From Gentiana macrophylla (taxonomy: Eukaryota > Streptophyta > Magnoliopsida > Gentianales > Gentianaceae): DNA of 64,000 nt. Every line of letters begins with the position of its first letter. Position 1 is the stretch's first letter. The stretch covers positions 81,887,599 through 81,951,598 of the forward strand of contig CM047806.1 of assembly GCA_026214975.1 (NCBI GenBank), in the 5' to 3' direction. The position numbers and the translations under genes are program-made. The notes beneath the pieces are model-generated. The model saw nothing but the letters and a program-made list of their open reading frames with translations, did not search any database and was not told the origin of the DNA. Positions 1 to 12,212 of this stretch are shown here, one piece after another.

Positions 1-260
1 TCAACACTATCATATAGCCATGATATGAAGTTATAACAAGCATAGTCTGAATAGAAGGCTGGGGCTCGGCAGGTGCATCTGAGATAATTACAAGGTTTAC
101 ACCCGCACCCTTGGCCCGTCACTATAGCCTTATGGTAATCATATTACCATCAACGTCGACCTTTCAGGGGACATTCCTTCTAGGTAAGATAGACTAGGTT
201 CACAACCTGGTTGTCACTGATGGAATCTAATTCAGATATTATGGCTCCTAGCCATATCTC

Positions 261-515
261 TCAATCTTGCCTTTCAAACATTCCTTCATAAGTCATGAGA
301 TATTCATTATTCAAGATGAACATACCAGCAGCCTTTTCAGGCTTAAGGTTATCAACAGACTTACAGAACTTTTGTGTGCCTTCGAGCGATGGTCTACACC
401 TCATCGCGCTATTATCGGCGTCTGCTTTCATGTTCCAATGGTTGAATGTATCTTTGTGGTTCTCAAACTCTTTTGAGATCTTATTTACTCCCACTGCCTC
501 TTTTGGAAGAATCAC
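261..515 (-). pseudogene. Degenerate copia pol remnant in element A
   Basis: An 84-codon minus-strand open stretch whose sequence recurs at about 16590-16845 in element B. It does not carry a catalytic motif. Its position, upstream of the RT-like motif in B, suggests the linker between integrase and reverse transcriptase, but that is inference. It is a fossil reading frame, not a gene. Confidence 0.35.
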
Positions 516-3500
516 TTCCTCTAAAAGATAGCATGTTTGGAGACAAACACCTTTTGCTCCGCGGACAAGTAAACATTATCTAGCGTACTTGCTAAGATAT
601 TCCACAAAGTTGCATATATCGTACTAAGCTCCAAGCCTTTCTGACTTTGCCTATGACAACTTCAAATCATCGGTTAAGATAGATTCGACATTATCCCCTT
701 CCATATCTAATATGGAATTTATTAAACATTTATTCTTTGGAACTCGGTTAAGTATAAGGGCACTATCCTGAAACGAGTAAGGGATACTATGCATGGCTTG
801 CGTCACACCTTTATCATATAAAGTGTTGTTTCCATTTTAGGAACACAATCTAATTGTGTATCCCAAAAATGGTATCCTTCAAAGGAGAATCTGATTCCTT
901 TCAGACGACTTCTGAAACACCCTTCAGTTATTAATTGCTTCAATCCAATTGGAGATTAATTCCAAAGTAGCTCATCAATCTCATATTCGTACTAGCTCGA
1001 ACTTTTCAGGCTTTTCGAATTGTTGTACTTCAATAAGTACATTCAACTATTTTTAAAAATGGTCATAGAGAGTAATAAACAATTATTTGTGGCATTAATT
1101 GTCATAAGCCAACAAACATCGGTATGTTTAGACTTCAGAAATTTTTTCTAGAATTTATAACCTTTTTCTTAAAAGGGTATTTTAGTCATCTTTAGATAAG
1201 ATATGTACTACCCACATGATTCATAATCACATGGTTCAGACGTCATCAGAATGACATATGATCACACGATTCCCCTCCATAGAGACTATGTCTAGAACGA
1301 CCACCAAATATTAAAGATAACAGCCATACAAATATTTAGTTGAGATTTCTCACCTATATCAACTATATAGTGACATCAATCTAGTATGTTAGATTCAGTG
1401 ACCTCTCAACTTTATCGGAATAACATTTATTCCTTACAATTGAATATGTCTACTAAATCCTAACAAGTGACTGAAAATCATGTTCTTCATAAGAGCTGGA
1501 ACATAATAACATTTATTTAGTTCGCTTATCAGTCTACTATATTCAGAATACAAAAGCGAAAATATCGCAACGTTTGCTTCACTTTTCCGTATCTTTGTGT
1601 ATTTCGTAATTAATCTTTCTAATTTAATCATACTCGTAAGATATCATATATCTAAGAGTTGACTTGAACTTAGATAGATTTATCTCAACTCACTTGCCTA
1701 GAATAGAGACTTCAATAAGATCTCCTATTTTAAGCACATGCCCTAACTTTCTTTTTAATCCTTTAAGCACTTGTAAATATTTCTTAGTGTAGTCTTCATA
1801 AGACTTAAGAAATATCACAAGAGCTATGTCTTTAATTTCCTTTCATAAAGAAAATCTAAAGTTTATTAAATAGTTTTTTAACCTTTTGAATCACATTCAA
1901 AACATGAACTATTTAATTAACCTTCAAGCAACGATTAAAGAAATAAGTCGATACTTAAATATTACAATTTTGAAAACGACCTTTCCAAAATTCGATGTGG
2001 TCATTCTTATCCAACGTTTGAATTAATTGTCATCGTATGACTGAATGATCATATTGGATCGTATCCAATATATGATTAATTCGTTGAAACTTATTTCAAG
2101 TGATTTAATCATATCATGAGCTTCTGCTTTTCATTAATAATTAAAGTTTTGAAGCACTGCATCAAATATGTAGTCTCTAACTACTATAACGGGGTTGCTC
2201 GTCTCATTGCTTATTTAAAAAGATTAAAATTACTTAACCATATTTGAGAACCTTTCTCTAAGGGTAACAGTCATAATTGGGTTTTACTAATCGAGAATAA
2301 AAACATAAATATAAAAGTTTGCTAAAACTAGAACATAAAATAAAGATAAAAGAGTGTTGTTGTTTATACATGCAAAGTCAAAGATGGTCTTTGGGATTAT
2401 GATTTTGCTCCCACTAGTCAACTACTCCCAATTGACTTTCAAGATTTTTCAAAATTCTTTAGTGGCTGGAATCCTATCTAGTTGACTCGATCCCCGATGT
2501 GGGCCGATCGACCGGGTCAATTTCCACGGGTAGGTACTTCTTACCATTCGCGTCCAACGCGACTTCCAATGGTTTCACTAGTCAACTCTTTGACAATTCA
2601 CATCGTCTATGTGATTGTCAACCTTATGTCTCTAAAATCAGACGTTCCTGACGTGGGCCAATCACCGCAAGATTCTTAGTCGAGTCGTAACCCAAGTATT
2701 CATGATATCTCATAATGATCATACCTCGATAATGACGATATACCCGAGGTAGGTCAACTCCCGACATGGGCCGATCAATTAGATCCGAACAAGGGCTCTT
2801 CCCCATCACTATAATATTGGGAGACATATTGTAACTCGATTTTTGTTGTGGGAGTAATTTTATATTAATTCACTTAATTAATTTCGAATTAATTCTCTTA
2901 ATTAAGTTAATTATGGTCTCATTATGTATATCTATCTCAATAGACATACATCTTACACATTCATCTAGATCGTGCCTAGTTATGCATCTATCGTATCATA
3001 TAAAATAAATACAAGCACAAAATAAATAAATGCGTAAAGTAACCGGTATGATCATGGACTTTTCCTAGGTGCAGTATCGAATACAAACTGACAAAACCGC
3101 GGATCACAATCTAAGGGTAGCTGCAACCGCCAACAGGATCTTTAATTCGCCATCTTTAATGGGATCTTCGTTCTTCCTTCTTTGGTCTCCATCTTCCGCT
3201 CCATTCTTGTTATATTTAATTCTATCTAATAAAATAAATACACCCGCCGCACACGTGGGGAGCTAACGGGAATGGGACAAATGGAGAAAATAAACTAGGT
3301 CACGTTCTTCATAACGGCCTAGGACAATTTTTAAACCAAGAGAAAATTAAATCATTCACATTTATCCTATTAGTCGAGTCCATTATCAATCGGGGTCCAT
3401 ATAATCATATTATATCTACTATATCTAATCCATACAATAACATCTTATGAAAAAAGATAAAATTAAAAACTAACAACTTACGTCTTAATTAATCGATTAA

Positions 3501-4177
3501 CGTTTACTCTATTAAATAATTTTATCTAATAAATTAACTAATTAACATTTATTTAAATAATTGATTTTAATCGGAATAAAATCAACGGTTAATTTTAAAC
3601 GATTTCAATTTTAATGTTAATCAATTAGAACTATTCCAAAAATAAATCAAAATTAAAATTAAGTCTCTTTGTTTCCTTCCTTTTGATTCCAAATCAAAAG
3701 GGATGCCTTTGGTTTCCTAAACCAAAAGGCATCTCCCTTGGCCCTTTCCAAAATCAATGTTTTGTAAAGGGCCAGGGCCAGGGGCTTAGGCCTAGGCTTT
3801 TTCCAAAATTAATATTTTGAAAAGGGCCTAGGCCTATTTCAAACAAAATTTGGAATGGCCTAGATTATTTAAAGGCAAATCATATTTACCAAATAATGAC
3901 ATGTGTCATCCCAATGTTCCAAACTAATTGAATCATTAGTTGGCCACATAACATTAACATATAGAAACACAAAATACACAAAACAAAATTTCGGAGATCC
4001 ACCAAAAAGAAGCACCAGCCAACGCTGGGGATCGGCTGAGCACCCCAAAATCCGACTCCTTTTTTTTTTTCTTTTCATGTATCGTTTTGCGAATAAAAAA
4101 TCTTTCATCTTTTAATTATGTGATTTAAACGATAAAATTAACTACACAAACTAACATTCTTATTTCTTAAACTCGAA
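516..4177 (-). other. Non-coding internal region of element A
   Basis: AT-rich and free of long ORFs. It matches B's internal region in inverse order (for example 2401-2500 with 10190-10270, and 3100-3300 with 9400-9600). No gag, protease or integrase signature is visible. I see nothing else in it. Confidence 0.7.
3690..3870 (-). repeat. Hairpin cluster in element A
   Basis: Successive short inverted repeats built from GGCCTAGGCC, CCAAAAT/ATTTTGG and TTTTGATT/AATCAAAA words. They are homologous to the larger cluster in element B (8715-9000). No coding potential. Confidence 0.6.
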
Positions 4178-4194
4178 GCTCGTTCCGATACCAC
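4178..4194 (-). other. Primer-binding site of element A
   Basis: Immediately inside the LTR, the minus strand reads TGGTATCGGAACGAGC. This resembles the initiator-Met tRNA-complementary site TGGTATCAGAGC used by most plant copia elements, with a few changes. Confidence 0.65.
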
Positions 4195-4936
4195 TGTTTG
4201 GAAATCTACATGGGAACGCAGCGGAATTCAAAGTTTTTATTTCCTTTTAACCAGGATCGACTTCGTTTAAACAACAAGCATAAAAGAAGTAGACAGTGAA
4301 TACCTTGCTTGATCTAAAAGATCTACGTTTTGACCGTCTAAGGAGAGTAGTGGTGCACGGAGCCACCCAAGCGTTCGGCCTCTACCGCTAGTCCACACGA
4401 ACAACCCGCCGGAATCAACCATTGGAATGCTACTAGAAAAATCCGGTTGCTAGACCGGACTTTTCTCTCACTCAAAATCTCTCTCTAAGAAGCTCTCTAT
4501 TTTCTCAAAAACTATTAGCTCTTGGAATTGTGATGATCAAAAGAGCTAGCCAAGCCTCCCTTAAATGTGGTGACCTGTGCCCCTACTATTCACAATCTGG
4601 GATTAACTTCCTAGTAGATTGAGGAGAATGAAAACATTTCCTAATAAATTAAGGAAAATCCCTTTGATTGATTTATCTAATTTAATATTCAATATCTTAT
4701 ATTAAATATATTTCCAAGATATATATTGACAATATCTTATATTGAATATATCTTTATCTTATTACCATAAATCTATTTTCCAAAAATCAATTAATATACA
4801 ATATTATATTATGGTAATCTTATTAATTAAATTACACAATCCAATCTTGGACACAATCAACATGCGCTTTCCGCAAATAATTGGCTTCAGGAATATTCTT
4901 TAATTAGTATAATGCTATGATTAATTAATTTGTAAA

Positions 4937-5027
<91 letters not shown>

Positions 5028-6191
5028 GCATATATACATACATTATGCCTATATTTAATTAATCAACATAATTAATATCTTGTATTATATTTATTCATAA
5101 TAAATAAATACCATCATATTAGTTTACCACTATAACCTTTATAGTGTGAGGTAAATTCTTTCCTTATTTGGTCATCAACTATAACCACATTTTAATCCGA
5201 CTTGATGTTCATATGTGTGTGACCCGAGAGGCTTCAGAATATGTTGTCCATAGACACAAAATGAAAATTACGAAAATGCCCTTCATGGCTAACGATCACG
5301 GGATAGCGTCTAGCAACACACCGTGAACCCCAATCATCGGAAGAGTCAAATGCATTGACTACTACCTTTCATGTGAAACGGTTACTGTGTAAATATAATC
5401 CTTTCGCTATAATAATATCCATACGGTCGTTCGTCGAGTGTCAAACATCAACGACCGTATCTTATAATCTGGATATCATGCTCTCTCGAAGTAACTCATT
5501 TACTCCCACTTTGCAAAGATTCACGAGAGTAAGACATTCCTTATAAGAAGTCCCTTTCGGATATTCACCCTACTGATAGGAAATGCAATTTCCGGACGAC
5601 CAAACATGTATACTCTGCATGCTTCAATATCACACACAATCACTACCGCATGATCGCCCCATGGCTAGGGGAAACCTCATTGTCAAAGCATGAAAATCCA
5701 CACTGTGATGCCATGAAGACTCCGGTCTTAAGGATAATTACACAACCGCCACATAGTGTGACACTTAACAGTGTGAGTGGGTCAGTCTAACGTACGCATT
5801 CTCTAATACACGTCCACGTACAGTCCAAGTGTCTCTACACTTTGATAGACGAGATCTATCCCTGCTCTTAAAGACTGAAGACATCTAATACGTTCTAGCC
5901 TGTTTGTATTTTCAATGCCTTGTTTAATAGTACATCAGCCTAGAGACATTTAAGTATCAAACTTATTAAAGTGATTAGAGATCTCATCAACCATAATCGC
6001 CTATCATGGTTTCTCTATCACAGTTTAATACTAAGGACGTTGTCATATAACAATACACAATTGGTTCTTTAAAAGAACAATTATATGACAACAGAAAAGC
6101 CATATATGTATAAACATAAAGAAATGGTATAAATGATCTGACCCGATTGGATCCGGTCCAACCCGATTGGGTTTAGGACACTATTTCAACA
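4195..6191 (-). repeat. 5' LTR of element A
   Basis: About 2.0 kb. On the minus strand it begins TGTTGAAATAG at 6191 and ends CCAAACA at 4195, matching B's LTR (6312-8323) base for base with scattered differences. An (AT)n microsatellite (4943-5024) sits at the same place as in B. The TATA-like segment present in B (about 7945-7954) is degenerate here (near 4565), so this promoter may be weaker. Confidence 0.9.
4943..5024. repeat. (AT)n microsatellite in LTR A
   Basis: Long AT run broken once by ACAC. Confidence 0.95.
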
Positions 6192-6311
6192 AGAGGTTCA
6201 TCAATTCCCGTGCCCTTCCTTCTAACAATTTTGAGAGGCTCACTGACAACGAGGCCATTCTATTTCATGCCAATATCATTCCTCGACTGAACGTCAACTG
6301 GAGGAAGATGA
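6192..6311 (+). pseudogene. Tat antisense ORF 1, part before insertion B
   Basis: Between elements A and B lie 120 bp that stay open in one plus-strand frame (first full codon at 6194). The frame resumes after B at 22138, once the duplicated GATGA is removed, and ends at TGA 22275-22277. The joined product aligns residue for residue with the C-terminal half of antisense ORF 2 (24933-25240): both share a T-D-x-E-A block, a VNW motif, an IH-x-x-A segment and a FAT-S/T-M block. This is the family annotated as putative plant transposon protein in Tat elements; its function is unknown. The N-terminal part is cut off by element A. Confidence 0.7.
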
Positions 6312-7575
6312 TGTTGAAATAGTGTCCTAAACCCAATCGGGTTGGACCGGATTCGATCGGGTCGGATCATTTATACTATTTCTTTATGCTTATACATAGA
6401 TTAAATGGATTTTCTTTGTCATATATCTCGTTCTTTTAAAGAACCAATTATGAATTGTTATATGATAACGCCCTTAGTATTAAATCGTGATAGAGAAACC
6501 ATGATAAGCGATTATGGTTGATGAGATCTCTAATCACTTTAATAAGTTTGATACTTAAATGTCTCTAGGCTGATGTACTATTAAACAGGGCATTGATAGT
6601 ACGTACATACTAGCACGTATTAGACGTCTTCTGTCTTTAAGGGCAGGGATAGATCTCATCTATCGAAGTGTTGAGACATTTGGACTGTACGTGGACGTGT
6701 ATTAGAGAATGCGTACATTAGACTGACCCACTTACATTAAGTGTCACACAATGTGGCGGTTGTGTAATTATCCGTAAGATCGGAGTCTTCATGGCATCAC
6801 GGTGTGAATTGTCATGCTTTGACACTATTGAGGTTTCCCCTAGCCATGGGGCGATCATGCGGTAGTGATTGGGTGTGATACTGAAGCATGCGGAGTATAC
6901 ATGATTGGTCGTCCGAGAATCGCGTATCCTATGATTGGGATCGAATATCCGAAATGGCCTTCTTATATAGAATGTCTAGCTCTCGTGAATCTTTGCAAAG
7001 TGGGAGTAAATGAGTTACTTCGAGATAGCATGATATCCAGATTATAAGATACGATCGTTAATGTATCGACACTCGAGATACGATCGTATGGATATTATTA
7101 CAGTGATAGGATATTAAGTTACACGGCAACTGTTTCACATGAAAGGTAGTAGTCATTGCATTTGACTCTTCTGATGATTGCGGGTCACGGTGTGTTGCTA
7201 GACGCTATCCCGTGACCGTTAGGCATGAATGGCATTTTCGTAAATTGCACTTTATGCCTACGGCCAACATATTTGGAAGCCTAACAGGTCACACACATAT
7301 GAACATCTAGCCAGATTAAAATGTGGTTATAGATGATAACCAAATAAGAAATGAATTTATCTCGTACTATAAAGGTTATAGTGGTAAATTAAAATGGTGG
7401 TATTTATTTATTATGAATAAATATAATACAAGATATTAATTATGATGATTAATTAAATATACATATATTAGATGTGTGTATGTCGAATTTATGTGTGTAT
7501 ATGATACACATGTATTTTACAAATTAATTAATCATAGTATTATATTATCTAGTATTAATATAAGATATTAATATA

Positions 7576-7631
<56 letters not shown>

Positions 7632-8323
7632 GCTTCAGCGTGTGGTGTACATTGGATGTGCATGTGCTTAGTTGTTTCCAAAATATATATATATATTTAT
7701 ATGTGTAATATATATATGTGATATATACACATGTGTAAATTGATTTACTTGTAATAAAATAAATATAGTCAATATAAGATATTGACAATATCTTGGAAAT
7801 ATTCAATATAAGATATTGACAATATCCTAGATTTATTTAAGATAAGATATTATAATAAATGAGATATATCAATCAATTATATTTTTCTTCTTTTATTGGG
7901 AAAATGTTTTCTTCTCCTCCACTCTACTAAGAGGCGCCACTTCCATTATAAATAGAAGGTGGGTGTCAAGCTCTTTTGTACAACACAATTCCAAGAACTA
8001 ACAATTCTTGTGTAAAATAGAGAGCATCCTAAAGAGAGTTGGAGAGAGGGGAAAAGGGCCGGTCTAGCAACCGGAGTTTTCCAATAGCAATCCATGATGG
8101 GATTCCGGCGGGCTGTTCATGTGGACTAGCAGTAGAGGCCGAACACTTGGGCGGCTCTATGCAGAAGTACTCTCCTTAGACGGTCAAAGCGTCGATCTTT
8201 TAGATCAACCAAGTTAACCACCGTCTATTAGCTTATTTGTTTATTGCTTAAACGAAGTCGATCTTGGGTAAAAGGAAATCAAATTTTTGAATTCCGCTGC
8301 GTTCCCGCGTAGATTTCCTAACA
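6312..8323 (+). repeat. 5' LTR of element B
   Basis: 2012 bp from TGTTGAAATAG to TTCCTAACA, with TG...CA ends. It holds an (AT)n run (7578-7627) and a TATA-like box near 7945-7954 (ATTATAAATA), followed by a CT/GA-rich leader. The end region around 8290-8323 (CCGCTGCG) is also found in the LTR ends of elements A, D and E, suggesting one superfamily. Confidence 0.92.
7578..7627. repeat. (AT)n microsatellite in LTR B
   Basis: AT run at the place equivalent to the one in LTR A. Confidence 0.95.
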
Positions 8324-8324
8324 G

Positions 8325-8340
8325 TGGTAGCAAAGCGAGC
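8325..8340 (+). other. Primer-binding site of element B
   Basis: TGGTAGCAAAGCGAGC follows the LTR after one base. It resembles the copia initiator-Met tRNA site TGGTATCAGAGC with two changes. Confidence 0.65.
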
Positions 8341-11300
8341 TTCGAGATTAAGCAATAAGCATGTTAATTTGCGTAATTAATTTTATCGTTTAAATCACAT
8401 AATTAAAAGATAAAAGATTTTTATTCGCAAAAGTGATAAATGAAAAGAAAAAAAATTTGAGATCAGGTGGTGCTCGGCCGATCGTGGCGGCGGCGGTGGC
8501 GGCGGCAGGGCAACTCTAACTGCGGCGATCGGTGACCGACCGGTCAATTTGGAGAATCTCCAAATTTTTGTTTTATGTATTTTGTGATTCAATATGATTC
8601 ATAGTTGTGATTGGTAATTCATCCTTTGTTTAGTTGTGTCATGTGGCTAACCAATGGTTCAAATTGTTTGGGCCATTGGGATGCCACATGGCATTAAAAT
8701 AATAATGGAATTTCCAAACTTTGTTTGGAATAGGCCTAGGCCTAGGCCACTTCCAAAATTTTGATTTTGGAAAGTGGTCAGGCCTAAACCAAAATTATTT
8801 GGCATTTCTAAATATTTGATTTGGAATGAGCCAGCCCTTTCAAATATTTGATTTGTAAAAGGCCTAGGCCTAGGCCACTTCCAAAATCTTGATTTTGGAA
8901 AGTGGCAAGGCCTAAACCAAATTTGGTTTAGGAAGATGCCTTTTGGTTTAGGAAACCAAAGGCATCCCTTTTGATTACGAATCAAAAGGAAAGAAACAAA
9001 AGAGACATAATTTTGATTTATTTTTGGAATAGTTCTAATTTATTAAAATTAAAATTAAAATCGTTAAAAATTAATCGTTAATTTTATTTCGATTAAAATC
9101 ATTTAATTAATTAAATGTTAATTAGTTAACTGATTGGATAAAATTATTTAGTAGATTAAATGTTAATTGATTAATTAAGACGCAAGTAGTTAAATTTTAA
9201 TTTTATCTTTTTCATAAGATGTTATTGTATGGATTAGATATAGTAGATATAATATGATTATATGGACCCCAATTGATCATGGACTCGACCGATAGGATAT
9301 ATGTGAATGATTTAATTTTTCTGTTGGCTTTAAAAATTGTCCTAGGTCGTTATGAAGAACGTGACCTAGTTTATTTTCTGCATTTATCCCATACCCGTTG
9401 ACTCCCCCCGTGTGCGGCGGGTGTATTTATTTTATTAGATAGAATTAAATGTAACAAGAATGGAGCAGAAGATGGAGACCAAAGAAAGAGAAGAAAATAA
9501 AGATCTCATTGGAGAATGGAGCATTAAAGATCCTATTGGCGGTTGCAGCTACCTTTAGATTGTGACATGCGGTTTCGTCAGTTTGTATTCGAAACCGCAC
9601 CTAGGAAAAGTCCATGATTATACCGGTTACTTTATGCATTTATTTATTTTGTGCTTGTATTTATTTTATGTGATACGATAGATGCATGACTAGGAACGAT
9701 CTAGATAAATGTGTAGGATGTATATCTATAGAGATAGATATATTTGATGAGACCGTAATTAAATTAATTAAGTGAAATAATTTACATAAATACTTCCACA
9801 ACAAAAATCAAGTCGAAATATTGTCTCCCAATATTATAGCGACGGACGGTGAAGAGGCTTTGTTCGGATCCAACTGATCGGCCCTCGTCGGGAGTTGGCC
9901 TACCACGGGTATATCGTCGTTATTGAGATATGATCGTATGAGATCTCACGAATATTGGGTTATGACTTGACTAGAGTATTGCGGTGATTGGCCCTCGTCA
10001 GGACCGTATTATTCTAGAGGCAAGGGGTTGACTACCACATAAAGATGTGAATTGTCAAAGAGTTGACTAGTCAACCACCAAGAGTCACATAGAGATGTGA
10101 TTGGTAAGTGTTACATACCTTTCGAATTATTCCGGTTGATCGGCCCTCGTCGGGAATCGGAGTAACTAGATGGGATCTTGGCCACTAAAGAATTTTGAAA
10201 GATTCTTAAAAGTCAATTGGGAGTAGTTGACTAGTGGGAGCAAAATCATAAATCAAAAGACCATTTTTGATTTTGCGTGTATAAACAACAACACTCTTTT
10301 ATTTTCATTTTTTATGTTGTAGTTTTAGCAAACTTTATATTTATGTTTTATTCTCGATTAGTAAAACCAAATTATGACTGTTACCTTTTGAGAAACGTTT
10401 TCAAATATGGTTAAGTAATATTAATCCTTTTAAAATAAGCAATGACACGAGCAATCCTGTTGTAGTAGTTAGAGACAAGGAGACTACATATTTGATGCAG
10501 TACTCTAAGACTTTAATTATTAATCAAAGGCAGAAGTTCATGACATTGGATACGATCCAATATGATCATTCAGTCATATGATGACAATTAATTCAAACGT
10601 TGGATAAGAATGACCACATCTAATTTTGGAAAGGTTGTTTTCAAAATTGTAAGATTTAAGTATCGACTTATTTCTTTAATCATTGCTTAAGGTTAATTAA
10701 ATAGCCAATGTTTTGAATACGATTCAAAAGGTTAAATAAACTATTTAATAAATTTTATATTTTCTTTATGAAAGGAAATTAAAGACATAGCTCTTGTGAT
10801 CTTTCTTAAGTCTTATGAAGACTACACTAAGAAATATTTACAAGTGCTTGAAGGATTAAAAGAAAGGGTGTGTGCTTAAATAGAGAACTTATTGAAGTCT
10901 CTATTGTAGGCAAGTGAGATGAGATAAATCTATCTAAGTTCAAAGTCGACTCTAAGATATATGATGTCTTACGAGAGTGATTAAATTAGAAAGATCAAAT
11001 GCAGCTATGGAAGGTGAAGCAAACGTTATGACACTTACCATATTCTTGATAAGGGAAATAAATAAATGTTATTATGTTCCGGTTCTTATGAAGAACATAC
11101 TTTCAGTCATTTGTTAAGATTTAGTAGACATATTCAATTGTAAAGAATAAATGTTATTCCGATAAAGTTGGAAGGTCACTGAATCTAACATACTAGATTG
11201 ATGTCACTATATAGTTGATATATGTGATGAGATCTCAACTGAATATTTGTATGGCTGTTATCCTTGATATTTGTAGTTGTTCTAGATGTCGACTCCCTAG

Positions 11301-11928
11301 AAGAGAAACGTATAATCAAATAGCATTTAGATGATGTATGAACCATGTGATTATGAATCTTGTGGGTGATACGTATCTTATCTAAAGATGACTAAAATAC
11401 CCTTTTTGTGAAAAGGTTTTAAATTCTAGAAAAATTGTCTAAAGCCTAAACATTCCAATGTTTGTTGGCTTATGAAAATAAATGCCACAAATAATTGTTT
11501 ATCTCTCTCTGTGACTATTTTTAGAAATAGTTGAATGTACTTATTGAAGTACGACAATTCTGAAAACCCGAAAAAGTTCGAGCTAGTACGAATATGAGAT
11601 TGATGAGCTACTTAGGAATTAATCTTCAATTGGATTGAAGTAATTAATGCCTGAAGGGTGTTTCAGAAGTTGTCTGAAAAGGAATAAGATTCCCCTTGAA
11701 GGATACCATCTTTGGGATACGCATTTAGATTATGTTCCCAGAATGGAAACAACACTTTATATGATAAAGGTGTGACGCATACCATGCGAAGTATCCCTTA
11801 CCCGTTTCAGGATAGTGCCCTTATACTTAACCGAGTTCCAAAGAATAAAGGTTGAATAAATTCCATATTAGATATGGAAAAGGATAATGTCGAATCTATC
11901 TTAACCGATGATTTGAAGTTGTCATAGG
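8341..11928 (+). other. Non-coding internal region of element B (5' part)
   Basis: No ORF of note. It contains a GGC-rich stretch (8480-8530), the hairpin cluster (8715-9000) and long AT-rich segments such as 9000-9200. It matches element A in inverse orientation throughout. Nothing else is recognisable. Confidence 0.7.
8715..9000 (+). repeat. Cluster of consecutive hairpins in element B
   Basis: At least four inverted repeats in series. Arms CCACTTCCAAAAT and ATTTTGGAAAGTGG occur at 8747-8777 and again around 8877-8905. A perfect 22-bp palindrome centred on CCAAATTTGG lies at 8911-8932. CCTTTTGATT/AATCAAAAGG flanks 8966-8990. GGCCTAGGCC words separate them. Confidence 0.75.
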
Positions 11929-11933
11929 CAAAG

Positions 11934-12080
11934 TATTCGTATATATTTAGTATTAAAAAATACTGATTTAGTATATATACTGTATTAATTATTTTCTAGC
12001 TCTAGAATGTTCTATACGGACCTATATATATTGTATTCTTTACAATTGTAATTATTCAATACACAATTCACATTCTATTA
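11934..12080 (+). repeat. 5' LTR of the nested copia element
   Basis: 147 bp, starts TATTCGTATA, ends CATTCTATTA. It contains a TATA-type run (CCTATATATATTG, about 12021-12035) that could serve as promoter. Nearly identical to 16314-16460. Confidence 0.95.
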
Positions 12081-12092
12081 TGGTATCAGAGC
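12081..12092 (+). other. Primer-binding site of the nested copia element
   Basis: TGGTATCAGAGC, the exact initiator-Met tRNA-complementary site typical of plant copia elements, with no spacer after the LTR. Confidence 0.9.
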
Positions 12093-12212
12093 AAGGCTCG
12101 ATCTAGCATCGTGTTCTCCCAAAACCCTTCTTTTTTTTTTTCCTTTGTCTCCTTCCTTCCTTTCTCAAGCCGCCACCCTGTTCTTTTCCTTCATCCTCTC
12201 CGGCGAGCTTCC

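Larger units (their letters stand above)
1..6191 (-). mobile_element. Element A: copia-derived LTR element, minus strand, cut by window edge
   Basis: Read on the minus strand this is the same family as element B (6312-22132). Its 5' LTR (4195-6191), primer-binding site and internal region match B's 5' LTR and internal region over the whole 6.2 kb, apart from the younger copia insertion that only B carries. The 3' end, including the 3' LTR, lies beyond position 1. The base next to the LTR (6192 onward) is host coding sequence of a Tat antisense ORF. No intact ORF is present; only degenerate pol-like remnants remain, so the copy is non-autonomous. Family membership is seen directly; the copia assignment rests on the pol remnants described for B. 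Confidence 0.85.

Noticed and set aside
8659..8985. 108-codon minus-strand frame with repeated phrases
   Set aside because: It reads through the hairpin cluster and its repeats; absent as an ORF in element A.
12081..12092. Possible tRNA gene
   Set aside because: It is the primer-binding site, complementary only to a tRNA 3' end; no cloverleaf follows.
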